DNA from: Acinetobacter geminorum
GTDB lineage: Bacteria; Pseudomonadota; Gammaproteobacteria; Pseudomonadales; Moraxellaceae
DNA length: 64,000 bases
NCBI RefSeq assembly: GCF_013009345.1
Contig: NZ_JABELE010000005.1
Coordinates: 1-64,000 of the forward strand
Reading direction: 5' to 3'
The notes below the pieces were generated by a model. The model was not told the DNA's origin, made no database searches, and worked only from the letters and a program-made list of their open reading frames with translations. Below, piece by piece: positions 16,083-23,914 of the stretch. The translations under genes and the position numbers were made by a program. Within the stretch, counting starts at the first letter, position 1; each line of letters starts with the position of its first letter.

Positions 16083-16808
16083 TTAATTATTAAAGTCACC
16101 ATTCGCTACTGCTGCTTGGAACCCTTGAGGATCATTCTTTTGGAATTCCAAGCGCTCTTGCGTGGTCATTTCACTTGGTTTCTTGGCAGCTCCACCACCT
16201 GAACCACCGCCAGAAGCCCCACTTCCTGACGCATTTGAAGCAACAATTAATGGCTTGAATGCCACATTGCCGCGGAACTCTTTTTTGAGGTCATCAATAC
16301 TTAAAGCACTAGGTTTGCCCTGCGAATCTAGTACACGTACTTTGACCTCTCCGTTTTCATCAGTTTCAACTTGAAGACGATTTGTAATATGTGGAAGCAA
16401 AACTGCCTCCGAGCCTTTGATTGAAAGCTCACTTGCTAATGCTTGTGCTGTTTGCCCGACAGTTAATTTGTAGACTTGGTCTTGCAATGCTTTGGTTGCT
16501 TCCGCATGTTTTGCTTCTGCCTGCTCAAGCTTGGCTTTCCAAGATGCTTCAATTGCAGCAACGTCACCTTTTTTACGGGCTGCTTCTTCGGCTTCGCGTT
16601 GAGCTTTCTCTTCGGCTTCGCGTTGTTTTTGTTGAGCAGATTTCTTTTCACCAAGAAGTTCTTCAACTTTCTTCTTCAGCCCATCCAGTTCTGAATTATC
16701 TTGCTGCGGCAAACCTTCAACTTTTAAATAAAATGCACCATCTTTTTCTTCATAAAGTGCTTTAATTTCATCAGATAAGCCCTCTAGGCTATCGAGTTTG
16801 TATTTCAT
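16083..16808 (-). CDS. Head scaffolding protein
   Basis: I chose the ATG at 16808 (241 aa), preceded by CAGGGAGCAAAAC; an earlier in-frame start lies in the terminator. It begins MKYKLDSLEGLSDEIKALYE, followed by a long charged coiled coil (about 40-130, repeats of AEEKAQREAEEAARKK) and a Gly/Ser-rich linker (ASGSGASGGGSGGG) before a short basic tail. This is the classic scaffold layout, and it lies directly upstream of the capsid gene. Confidence 0.82.
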   Translation of the reverse strand: MKYKLDSLEGLSDEIKALYEEKDGAFYLKVEGLPQQDNSELDGLKKKVEELLGEKKSAQQKQREAEEKAQREAEEAARKKGDVAAIEASWKAKLEQAEAKHAEATKALQDQVYKLTVGQTAQALASELSIKGSEAVLLPHITNRLQVETDENGEVKVRVLDSQGKPSALSIDDLKKEFRGNVAFKPLIVASNASGSGASGGGSGGGAAKKPSEMTTQERLEFQKNDPQGFQAAVANGDFNN

Positions 16809-16851
16809 GTTTTGCTCCCTGAGCGGTTTTGCAGTCACAAACTGCGGGCAA

Positions 16852-16873
16852 TAAAAAAGCACCCGAAGGTGCT
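16852..16873 (-). terminator. Strong hairpin terminator upstream of the scaffold gene
   Basis: On the minus strand AGCACC-TTCG-GGTGCT forms a tetraloop hairpin followed by TTTTTTATTGCCC. Confidence 0.85.
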
Positions 16874-16883
16874 ATGGTTTAAT

Positions 16884-16994
16884 TTATTTGGTAGGCTTGT
16901 TAATTCTTCTAAGCCATCGGCGCAATCTGAACTTACTTCGCGTTGAAAGTCTTGAAAGCTCTAATGAGCCTTCGCCTGTTAAATCAATGATCAT
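16884..16994 (-). CDS. 36-aa basic protein, unannotated small gene
   Basis: The gene starts in an ATGA overlap with the head morphogenesis gene and has an AGAGG ribosome site eight bases upstream. The product begins MIIDLTGEGSLELSRLSTRS and ends LRRWLRRINKPTK. It is strongly basic (about eight Arg/Lys in the last 17 residues) and may bind nucleic acid or membrane. A terminator follows its stop by about 11 bp. No family is recognised. Confidence 0.6.
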   Translation of the reverse strand: MIIDLTGEGSLELSRLSTRSKFRLRRWLRRINKPTK

Positions 16995-18076
16995 AATCCC
17001 AACCTCTTAAACATTTCTTCATCAAGCTTTTTTAGTTCTGCAAGCGTGAATGGTTGACCTGTTAGCGGATCCACAAACTTATCCAATGAGTACTTACCCT
17101 CTTTGAATAGTTTGTATCGCGACGGCCCAAGCCAAGACTTTTGAAAAGCTGCATCTTGTTTATCAAACCACCCTTTGAATGTTGTATTTGAATCAACTAC
17201 ACCTATCTCCCCCTCTCCATTCACTTTGTTGTTGAATGGGCGCATGCCGATTGTTTTCCCTGAATCATCCGAAACCGGAATTAGGATCGATCTACAGTTG
17301 GGGTGAAGTGGTGGCACTGGATGAGGTTCATCTTTCTTATAAACCTTGTCAGAGTAACCCATACAGATTTTAGAAGTACGGCTATCTAGTGTTGCGATGA
17401 ACTTTACATATTCAACACCAATGATCTGATATGTTTCATTCAGAGCAACATTGGACACATGACTTCGAGCAGTGCGAACCATAGTTGAAATCTGGTTTCT
17501 ACTCTGATCAAGCAAACCGTCTTGGTAATTAAGAGCCTTCTTGCCTTTAATTCGCTGAACAATCTGCTGGTTTGTCTGACCCCGAGATAGACCATCTCGA
17601 ATTGTTTGCTCTACCCGAACTTTTGCATCGTCTGCGATCTTCTCGAATAGGTAATCAAGCAGCACACCACCGCTTAAAGGCGTTTTCTTTGCCTTGTTGA
17701 ATAGCGTCTTTCCATTTGGTTCTATTTTGCGATTAGCGAGGGTTTTAGCCTGATATGTAGCTTCATACACCGCTAATGCAGTAGCGCTTACTGTGAAGCT
17801 CTCAAGCAATCCTGATGCTACACTTGCCTGCCAAGTCTGAACCAGTGCTCTAACTTCTTTCAAAGCAGGTGTTGTGTATTGCGCTGCCATCAATGCAGTC
17901 TTTTCAGCGTCACTCAAGTCATCTAACAAATCTCTTAACTTTGAAAGCATCTCACTAGAGAGCGAATCAAATTGTGTTAGGAGATTATTGATTTCAGTTG
18001 AAGAGAGCCGATACAGATAGGCCTGATGTGATACCAGGGCATCAAGTAGAGCTTGTTGTGACAACTGGACGTTCAT
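16991..18076 (-). CDS. Phage head morphogenesis protein (SPP1 gp7/MuF-like)
   Basis: The 361-aa protein ends its core with a motif common in this family: LDSRTSKICMGYSDKVYK, then HPVPPLHPNCRSILIPV. Upstream is the helical part (RDGLSRGQTNQQIVQRIKGKKAL). These minor capsid proteins associate with the portal and lie just after it. There is no toxin-like C-terminal extension. Confidence 0.82.
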   Translation of the reverse strand: MNVQLSQQALLDALVSHQAYLYRLSSTEINNLLTQFDSLSSEMLSKLRDLLDDLSDAEKTALMAAQYTTPALKEVRALVQTWQASVASGLLESFTVSATALAVYEATYQAKTLANRKIEPNGKTLFNKAKKTPLSGGVLLDYLFEKIADDAKVRVEQTIRDGLSRGQTNQQIVQRIKGKKALNYQDGLLDQSRNQISTMVRTARSHVSNVALNETYQIIGVEYVKFIATLDSRTSKICMGYSDKVYKKDEPHPVPPLHPNCRSILIPVSDDSGKTIGMRPFNNKVNGEGEIGVVDSNTTFKGWFDKQDAAFQKSWLGPSRYKLFKEGKYSLDKFVDPLTGQPFTLAELKKLDEEMFKRLGL

Positions 18077-18092
18077 TTGTCACTCCTGCGAT

Positions 18093-19499
18093 TTAAACCA
18101 CCATAGGTCTATTAATTGACTCGCTTTCGATACGTGTTTGCTCATCTTCAAAGCTAATTTCTGGCACTTTCCCAGTTGTAAGCAACTCATGGAAGGTTTC
18201 CATACTCATGCGATTAGCAAGCACCATTTCCCAATAGAACTTAAGCGTATCAAGGTCAATCTTACCTTTAGCAAAATCTTGCTTAATTGTGAGTTTCGCT
18301 TTAGATCCGCTTCCATAATATGCAGCACACCATTTAAGCGCATATTCCATCGCCTCATTGGTATTCGCCACACACAAAGAAAGAACACTATACTGAGCCA
18401 GCTTTTCATTATTTGATTGGGTAGCTGTCTTGTTGACCTGCTCGGTCTCAAGAATCTTGGCACCCATGGCCTGCATGTACTTTTCTTTAGCATCCATAGC
18501 CTGCTTGGCTAAGGTACTTTCAGTTACTTGCTTGTAATCAAATGATGAACCTTTCGGAAGCATTAAAGGATTCTTAGAACCTAACCGCACTCCATTTTTC
18601 TGCAACCAGTCGCGCCAACCTTCATCAAGTTCATTAATAACTGGTTGAGCTTGCCCACAGATAAATACCATCTCTTCATAGCTTGCGCTGTTCTGATAAT
18701 GGGCCAAGTTCATAGTGACAATTGGTTCTAATGGGATCGGGTCAATATTCCAATCATTAGCCAAAGACCCCAAAGGAATAAAAGGAATTTCATTCCATCT
18801 TTGGCCTAATGAATTTGTTGGATAAAAGATATCCCCGCCCTGTAGTTCTCCTGACTTATCTGTATAAACTTGAACGTTATATTCATTGTTTTCATCAAGG
18901 CGAAGTACACGGTAGATATTGATTTCTTTCTTAGAGAACTCGTCTTCTGGATCCTTTTCCGTAGTCTTCTCATGCAAGACAATAAGTTCAGGCTTATAGA
19001 CCGAACCAACTCGCTTTAGACTCCAATTGATAATGCTCAACGACTCATAAAATACGATTGTTGGTCGAATGCCTAAGCTCTCTGCCTGCTGCACAGACAC
19101 ATTGCCGTCAGTAGTTGGATAATCAACAAATAAACCACCACGTGCATGTTTAAGCTGACCTTGCAAGGCAGATTGTGCAACTTGGTAAATTGACTTACCT
19201 GTACCATCTGCATCGTATTTAAGAAAATCCATTCCATCTGGTTCGAATGTTGGATCCTCTGCAAATACCACGCCGACCATCTTGTTTAATGTGTCCTTAG
19301 AAATCTCATAAAACACAGCACGGGTTAAGTAAGCCAAATAATATTGATCATTCTGCGTTAAATCAGACGATACATTGGGTTTTGGTAAATAAAGTTCGCC
19401 ACGCTTCTTAACCGTGGCAGAACCATCACAGACATCGTCGATAGTTTCCCAACGCTTTTTCATGTCTGCATAAGCTTGATGTTCAGTATTAACTGGCAT
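18093..19499 (-). CDS. Portal protein (DUF4055 type)
   Basis: The 468-aa protein lies between TerL and the MuF-like gene and starts one base inside the TerL stop. Features include RGGLFVDYPTTDGNV, WNEIPFIPLGSL and YQNSASYEEMVFICGQAQPV, typical of DUF4055 portals. It forms the dodecameric DNA gate at the capsid vertex. Confidence 0.82.
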   Translation of the reverse strand: MPVNTEHQAYADMKKRWETIDDVCDGSATVKKRGELYLPKPNVSSDLTQNDQYYLAYLTRAVFYEISKDTLNKMVGVVFAEDPTFEPDGMDFLKYDADGTGKSIYQVAQSALQGQLKHARGGLFVDYPTTDGNVSVQQAESLGIRPTIVFYESLSIINWSLKRVGSVYKPELIVLHEKTTEKDPEDEFSKKEINIYRVLRLDENNEYNVQVYTDKSGELQGGDIFYPTNSLGQRWNEIPFIPLGSLANDWNIDPIPLEPIVTMNLAHYQNSASYEEMVFICGQAQPVINELDEGWRDWLQKNGVRLGSKNPLMLPKGSSFDYKQVTESTLAKQAMDAKEKYMQAMGAKILETEQVNKTATQSNNEKLAQYSVLSLCVANTNEAMEYALKWCAAYYGSGSKAKLTIKQDFAKGKIDLDTLKFYWEMVLANRMSMETFHELLTTGKVPEISFEDEQTRIESESINRPMVV

Positions 19500-20797
19500 T
19501 AGTAAACCATTCCTATATCTAGTGATCTTGCAGGACGAATAATCGGGAAGCGTTTAGCAAGAGGATATCCGCCAGCATCTCCCACATGGTCCAAGCCTGA
19601 TTTCTTATCTGGCATTCCAAAATCGTCATAAACTTGCTGCTCAAAGGTCTCTGTGAGTCTTGGGCATTTATTTGTGTTGACTAAGAGTGTTCGCTCACCA
19701 TTGCCATTTAAGATCAAAGCATTTACTGCATTAATTCGGTCTTTAATGTTCGGGTTTGTTGAATTTACTTCGACCCTTAAACCCTTCTGTCTCAAGATTG
19801 CATGATCAGATTCGCTACTCTTTTTCGATGAAGTAGCTTGGCCTGCCGCATCTGGGATAATTGTCATCTCATGGTTTGGGAACTTTTCAATCAAAAGATC
19901 AGCCATAGTTGGCGTATCACGAACGCCTACCAGCTCATCTAAGGCTCTTGGCTTGCCATCTCGAATGACATAAACAACAGCTGCCATTTTCAAGACGTTG
20001 AAGTCCATACCAATGAGTAAAGCCTCATTAGGTCTTATTTCCTCATCTGTATGGTTTAAGGTCCGGTCGAAGTCTGGATAAACTGCTCCGCTCGTTAAAT
20101 TAACAAACTGCCCTTTTAAGTAGGCTGAAATCAATTGAGGTGGGTAAGACTCAAACAATGATGCAATGTAGTCATCAGGAAGATTGGCTTCATTGTCATA
20201 GGTGGAAGCTTGAATCATTCCATATAGAGCGCGCTTAGCATCGCTTTGGTTTGCTTCTTTGACAAATTGCTCATGAGTGAACTTAAAGCCTTCTGGCGTT
20301 GTTGCAACATCAATACCGTTCAACAAACCAGCTTGTTTATATCGCATACGAGCAATGATCTTGCGCCAAGCTTGTTGAGCCTTGACCTTTGTCATCACAT
20401 CAAGCTCATCAATCAGAGCATGACCAATCTTAAAACCTACAATAGTGTTGGGCTTTTCCATTGAACGGCAGATAATTGTGCTTCGATACTGACGTCCATA
20501 ATAAAGATCCACTTCTTTATTTGATTCATAGATCTTTGTCTTTAATCCCCAATCGAAAGCAACTTCATCAATAGTGGGAAAAAAAATATCCCGGATCTGC
20601 GGATACGTTGGAGCGAAGTAACCCAACGGCACCTTTGGAAATGACCAAGATTTATCACAAAGACTTGAACAACCTACCCAAGTTTTACCTGAACCAAACC
20701 CTGCAACAAAAGCTCTAAACTTATTTGGCAATTGGAGAAAGTTAGCCTGAGGCACATTCAGTGTTGGATTGATGTTCGGCATCTTTTTTACTCGCAT
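19499..20797 (-). CDS. terL: Terminase large subunit
   Basis: The protein is 432 aa from the first Met, or 427 aa from the Met five residues later; neither has a good ribosome site. Walker A is GFGSGKTW (about 33-40) and Walker B is ALIDELD. The C-terminal nuclease region shows LLIGMDFNVLKMAAVVYV and GLDHVGDAGGYPLAK. It overlaps TerS by 56 bp, so translation is probably coupled. It drives DNA packaging. Confidence 0.9.
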   Translation of the reverse strand: MRVKKMPNINPTLNVPQANFLQLPNKFRAFVAGFGSGKTWVGCSSLCDKSWSFPKVPLGYFAPTYPQIRDIFFPTIDEVAFDWGLKTKIYESNKEVDLYYGRQYRSTIICRSMEKPNTIVGFKIGHALIDELDVMTKVKAQQAWRKIIARMRYKQAGLLNGIDVATTPEGFKFTHEQFVKEANQSDAKRALYGMIQASTYDNEANLPDDYIASLFESYPPQLISAYLKGQFVNLTSGAVYPDFDRTLNHTDEEIRPNEALLIGMDFNVLKMAAVVYVIRDGKPRALDELVGVRDTPTMADLLIEKFPNHEMTIIPDAAGQATSSKKSSESDHAILRQKGLRVEVNSTNPNIKDRINAVNALILNGNGERTLLVNTNKCPRLTETFEQQVYDDFGMPDKKSGLDHVGDAGGYPLAKRFPIIRPARSLDIGMVY

Positions 20798-21251
20798 CTA
20801 CAACATGAATAGTCACCTGCACTGGGGTTACATCTTCATCTTCTTCTGGATTAAGTTCTTTTTGGAGTTTTGCTATTTCAAGCTCTTGTTTCTTCACCTG
20901 AAGTTCACTCACTTTATCCAACCCTAGTAGCTTAGCTTTGCCCATTGTTGCTGCAACTGCCGCAGAAACTTGAACTCGCTCTCCTTCAAATGCGGCTTTA
21001 CGTGCTTCTTCTAATTCTTGAAGCAAGTCATCCACAGTCAAGTTATGGCGGGTTTGATGTTCCTTTCTAATGAGTTCGAGCCTTGTTGTAATCTTGTGGT
21101 TATCAAGTAATCTTTTAGCCTCACGGTTGACCGTGTTTTCATTCATTGAATCCGCATCGTAGGCTTGTCGATACGCCTCCGAAGCGTTCCCCAATTCGAT
21201 AAACAATTGGCAAAAGTTCTCTTGCTTCGGAGTTAGTTTTAACTCCGCCAT
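20742..21251 (-). CDS. terS: Terminase small subunit
   Basis: I chose the ATG at 21251, preceded by GGGTGAG (169 aa). The N-terminus is a helix-turn-helix (LTPKQENFCQLFIELGNASEAYRQAY) of the Terminase_2 type that binds pac or cos. A long helix (VSELQVKKQELEIAKLQKEL) supports ring formation, and the acidic C-terminal tail contacts TerL. Confidence 0.87.
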   Translation of the reverse strand: MAELKLTPKQENFCQLFIELGNASEAYRQAYDADSMNENTVNREAKRLLDNHKITTRLELIRKEHQTRHNLTVDDLLQELEEARKAAFEGERVQVSAAVAATMGKAKLLGLDKVSELQVKKQELEIAKLQKELNPEEDEDVTPVQVTIHVVDASKKDAEHQSNTECASG

Positions 21252-21264
21252 AAATCTCACCCAT

Positions 21265-21287
21265 TAAAAAACCGCCACTTGGGCGGT
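21265..21287 (-). terminator. Hairpin terminator upstream of terS
   Basis: On the minus strand ACCGCC and GGCGGT form a 6-bp stem with a T-run. It precedes the terS ribosome site. Confidence 0.75.
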
Positions 21288-21292
21288 CATAA

Positions 21293-21496
21293 CTACTTCA
21301 CAATTTCCAACTTTTCCAAGAACCGATCTAGCTCTTCCTCAGAATTAAACTCTAGATCTAGGATGTCATTGGAGGTTAAAGTTAAAACTAACTTATAAAA
21401 ATCTCTATTAGCAAATTTATTGTTTTCTGATGTAGCCTTTTTCACTTTTACCACATGATTTAAATTAATGTATTCGGATTTATGCTGAACAAACAT
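21293..21496 (-). CDS. Small hypothetical protein
   Basis: The product is 67 aa and begins MFVQHKSEYINLNHVVKVKK, with NDILDLEFNSEEELDRFLEKL at the end. A small beta-alpha protein of unknown function, it is separated from terS by a terminator. Confidence 0.6.
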   Translation of the reverse strand: MFVQHKSEYINLNHVVKVKKATSENNKFANRDFYKLVLTLTSNDILDLEFNSEEELDRFLEKLEIVK

Positions 21497-21552
21497 TATT
21501 TTTCCTTTATTAGTAATGATTAAAGAAAAAACAATATATCTTAGCTGCTTAA

Positions 21553-22035
21553 CTATTCCAACACATACTTAAGGTCATCAGGTGTTTCCAAATAACACCC
21601 ATGTTTATTGCAGAATGCATGAATGTCATTTAGGTATTCTGTGAATTGAGCTGTGCTTGCATCTGTAGTGCTCATTAGCTCGCATAGTCCATCAGCTACT
21701 TGTTGATAGGCTGGATGTTTAGAATCCTTCAATTCTCTAACAGCCTTGAATGTTTTTTTGTATTGGCCAACGTCATCACGGTCATAGATTTTTGCTAAGA
21801 AGTTCTTCTTAAAGAACAGATGCTCATAATCTTTATCAGTACCTTGACGTTTAGCCCATTGATTAAGCCACATCCAGTACAAACGATTTTGAGCTTTTGT
21901 CCGGTCTTTCTCTTGTGGTGCAATTAAAACCACTAAAGGCTTCCCTTCACTCGCTGCCTTTGCATGATTATTATTGAGATAGCCAATTACATAGTTGATG
22001 TCAGAATGGTTTTTGATGACGAATCGTGGTTCCAT
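21553..22035 (-). CDS. ninB: NinB/Orf-like recombination protein
   Basis: The 160-aa protein carries the NinB signature RTKAQNRLYWMWLNQWA (residues about 50-66) and a C-terminal acidic helix, TAQFTEYLNDIHAFCNKHG. NinB (lambda Orf) is a recombination mediator that helps load annealing proteins on SSB-coated DNA. In lambda it lies in the nin region between P and Q; here it is after the Q-like gene and before terS. Confidence 0.82.
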   Translation of the reverse strand: MEPRFVIKNHSDINYVIGYLNNNHAKAASEGKPLVVLIAPQEKDRTKAQNRLYWMWLNQWAKRQGTDKDYEHLFFKKNFLAKIYDRDDVGQYKKTFKAVRELKDSKHPAYQQVADGLCELMSTTDASTAQFTEYLNDIHAFCNKHGCYLETPDDLKYVLE

Positions 22036-22047
22036 TTTGACCTCGCA

Positions 22048-22069
22048 ATAAAAAAACCACTGAAGGTGG
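22048..22069 (-). terminator. Weak hairpin with long T-run
   Basis: On the minus strand CCACC/GGTGG-like arms (about 5 bp) are followed by TTTTTTTATTG, then the ninB start. The stem is short. Confidence 0.45.
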
Positions 22070-22258
22070 CTAAGCTTCTTTATTCACTAATAACAAAAAT
22101 TCTTCTAATGAGTATTCAGTAAGACGATACCACTCATTATCAACTGTCATGACAAACCATGCTTCAGGATTACATGGTCCTTCCACAATTTCTTTCTTTA
22201 ATAATTTTACTTCTTCAGTCTTAATTACCATCTTGCTATTAATTTGTATAAGCATCAA
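22070..22258 (-). CDS. Small hypothetical protein
   Basis: The product is 62 aa, begins MMLIQINSKMVIKTEEVKLL, and ends YSLEEFLLLVNKEA. It overlaps the HNH-like gene by 4 bp. Unknown function. Confidence 0.6.
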   Translation of the reverse strand: MMLIQINSKMVIKTEEVKLLKKEIVEGPCNPEAWFVMTVDNEWYRLTEYSLEEFLLLVNKEA

Positions 22259-22530
22259 AACACCTCATCATCTTTAAGATTAAGCATGCGCTCTGTTTTT
22301 TCTAACATCTTGTCGAACCATTCTTTAGATTCTACAAGTCCCATCCCTCGATACTGGTCAAACCATTGATGGCAGGAATGGCACAAAGGTATTGTGTATT
22401 TATCATCTGCTTTAATCCCCTTGCCTTTACCATGTTCACTGAAATTAGAATGAGCCGCTTGTGAGTGAGGATATCCGCATCTAACGCATGGTAACGCTCT
22501 TATTTCGTTTAGCCTCTTTGTCGAACGCAT
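22255..22530 (-). CDS. HNH/Ref-like phage nuclease
   Basis: The 91-aa protein has CVRCG (15-19), HSNFSEHGKGKGIKADDKY and IPLCHSCHQWFDQ, giving two CxxC pairs plus histidines in the pattern of beta-beta-alpha metal-finger nucleases in the DUF968/Ref group. A role in recombination near NinB is plausible, by inference. It overlaps the coiled-coil gene upstream. Confidence 0.65.
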   Translation of the reverse strand: MRSTKRLNEIRALPCVRCGYPHSQAAHSNFSEHGKGKGIKADDKYTIPLCHSCHQWFDQYRGMGLVESKEWFDKMLEKTERMLNLKDDEVF

Positions 22531-22684
22531 TTTCTAGGTTCTCTATTCTGGTTCTGAGAGTATTTACTTCACGCTGGCATTCAGTCTTAAACGTATGGCT
22601 GCTGAATAAGTGGTTATAGTTTTCTAACCGGCTAAGATTACGTTTATAGATTTCTAAATTCTTCTTCGCTTCGATTGTGTCCAT
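22481..22684 (-). CDS. Small coiled-coil protein
   Basis: I chose the ATG at 22684, with GGGGTGAAC upstream (67 aa). It begins MDTIEAKKNLEIYKRNLSRL and is helical throughout (REVNTLRTRIENLENAFDKEAKR). Unknown function; it overlaps the HNH-like gene by 50 bp. Confidence 0.6.
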   Translation of the reverse strand: MDTIEAKKNLEIYKRNLSRLENYNHLFSSHTFKTECQREVNTLRTRIENLENAFDKEAKRNKSVTMR

Positions 22685-22694
22685 GTTCACCCCA

Positions 22695-22724
22695 AAAAAG
22701 AAAACCCCGTCAAACGACAGGGCT
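22695..22724 (-). terminator. Hairpin terminator after the 35-aa gene
   Basis: CCCTGTC and GACGGG form a bulged stem followed by TTTTCTTTTTT on the minus strand. The stop of the 35-aa gene lies at its edge. Confidence 0.6.
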
Positions 22725-22830
22725 ATAAACACTTAATCTTTCCACACTTTCTGCATTCTTTCTGATTGAACATGTCGGATTCATATTCCCAAACATGTAT
22801 GCAAAAGACCTGCTTAATGATTCGGAGCAT
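22723..22830 (-). CDS. 35-aa cysteine-rich mini-protein downstream of tRNA-Ser
   Basis: The gene has one of the strongest ribosome sites in the window (TAGGAGGTTCAC before ATG 22830). The product begins MLRIIKQVFCIHVWEYESDM and ends CRKCGKIKCL, with CxxC and further Cys/His residues that could bind zinc. It starts 17 bp after the tRNA 3' end and so is likely on the same transcript. Confidence 0.62.
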   Translation of the reverse strand: MLRIIKQVFCIHVWEYESDMFNQKECRKCGKIKCL

Positions 22831-22847
22831 GTGAACCTCCTAGAATT

Positions 22848-22937
22848 TGGCGGAAAGTATGAGGTTCGAACTCATGCGTCGCTGATAGCAACAATGGCTT
22901 AGCAGGCCATCCCCTTTACCAATTCGGGCAACTTTCC
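22848..22937 (-). tRNA. tRNA-Ser(GCU)
   Basis: A 90-nt tRNA. The acceptor stem GGAAAGT pairs with ACTTTCC, followed by discriminator G and encoded CCA (22850-22848). The anticodon loop is CTGCTAA (anticodon GCT, codons AGC and AGU) on stem ATGGC/GCCAT. A long variable arm (TTGCTATCAGCGA), typical of tRNA-Ser, and T-arm ATGAG-TTCGAAC-CTCAT complete it. It is intact and phage-encoded, inside the late transcript, and not the attachment site. Confidence 0.93.
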
Positions 22938-22946
22938 TATAGGCAA

Positions 22947-22972
22947 CAAAAAAGCCCACGATTAAGTGAGCT
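22947..22972 (-). terminator. Hairpin terminator upstream of tRNA-Ser
   Basis: On the minus strand AGCTCAC pairs with GTGGGCT (one wobble), followed by TTTTTTGTTGCC. It separates the homing-like gene from the tRNA. Confidence 0.72.
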
Positions 22973-23028
22973 TTTAAATGACAAGTGACATATGCTTGTA
23001 ACTCTGCCACTCTATCACATAATTTACC

Positions 23029-23820
23029 CTACGCGTTTAAACGAGTCAACACTTCTTCAAACTTTTCATGAACTAAATCATCATCTCTATAGCATTCGCC
23101 CATTCCAGCAAAACCAATTTTTGGAGAATATTTAAATTTTGATAAGAACTTGTGAATCTTCTTTTCCATATCCCAGATTCTGGAAGCCCTTCCTTCAATT
23201 TGCTTTATAAGCTCATACTTGTACGGCATCTTGGAAATAGTTAAAAAGCGCTGCTCAACAGTTGTTGCACAAATACCGATCTTTATAAACGATTCTTTTT
23301 CTCTAAAACAACGAACAAGATAAATACTGGAATTGCCATGATATTTTTCACTACACAATTTTTGATACTGTGTCTTGCTTAAAGGGCTTAAGAAGCAATT
23401 TGGACATCCCTGACCTAAAAGATGCGCGCTAGCTCTTTGTTCAAAGAAACCATGTTTGTAGCACTTAATTTTTACTTTTAAAGTAGACTTCACATATACA
23501 GTTTCAGTGTAATCATATCTATCACCATGCTTCTCCCTGCTTTTTCTAACAAAGTCTTCTTTTGTTAACTTCGCCTTGGTTGAACATTTTGAGCAAACCA
23601 TTCCACGCATATGTCGATCAGCCCTTTGCTCAAAAACACCATGAACTTTACAAATTATAGATACCTTCCCAAATAGTCTCTGGAAGTTAGTTATTGAATA
23701 ATCATACTTGTCGCCATGGATTTGTTTGCAATTTTCAATATATTGCTCCTGTGTTAATTTTGTTCTTGAACTTTTTGTTTGCATAGCTTCCGCTATGACA
23801 ATAGAATTGCTTCCAGTCAT
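23029..23820 (-). CDS. Homing-endonuclease-like protein: two zinc modules plus GIY-YIG-like domain
   Basis: The protein is 263 aa from the ATG at 23820, or 251 aa from the ATG at 23784, which has GCGGAAGC upstream. Two modules repeat the pattern seen in the gene at 12381 (IICKVHGVFEQ with CSKC; IKCYKHGFFEQ with CPNC). The C-terminal domain reads SSIYLVRCFREKESFIKIGIC, then WDMEKKIHKFL, with Arg and Glu as in GIY-YIG nucleases of the T5orf172 group. It lies between the Q-like gene and tRNA-Ser. It is a free-standing paralogue with half the zinc modules. Confidence 0.73.
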   Translation of the reverse strand: MTGSNSIVIAEAMQTKSSRTKLTQEQYIENCKQIHGDKYDYSITNFQRLFGKVSIICKVHGVFEQRADRHMRGMVCSKCSTKAKLTKEDFVRKSREKHGDRYDYTETVYVKSTLKVKIKCYKHGFFEQRASAHLLGQGCPNCFLSPLSKTQYQKLCSEKYHGNSSIYLVRCFREKESFIKIGICATTVEQRFLTISKMPYKYELIKQIEGRASRIWDMEKKIHKFLSKFKYSPKIGFAGMGECYRDDDLVHEKFEEVLTRLNA

Positions 23821-23849
23821 TTTGTTGCCCTTTTAACGATTTGATTAGA

Positions 23850-23880
23850 GCCATATAGGTGTTGGTAGCACCTGTATGGC
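23850..23880. repeat. Inverted repeat upstream of the homing-like gene
   Basis: GCCATATAGGTG (23850-23861) and CACCTGTATGGC (23869-23880) pair over 12 bp with one wobble and a 7-nt loop. No T-run follows on either strand, so it is not a standard terminator. Confidence 0.7.
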
Positions 23881-23914
23881 TTGCTTAAATATTATACCAT
23901 AATAATAAATAAAC

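Noticed and set aside
22975..23015. Possible second tRNA remnant upstream of tRNA-Ser
   Set aside because: A D-arm-like stretch is present, but no acceptor pairing or anticodon arm can be drawn.
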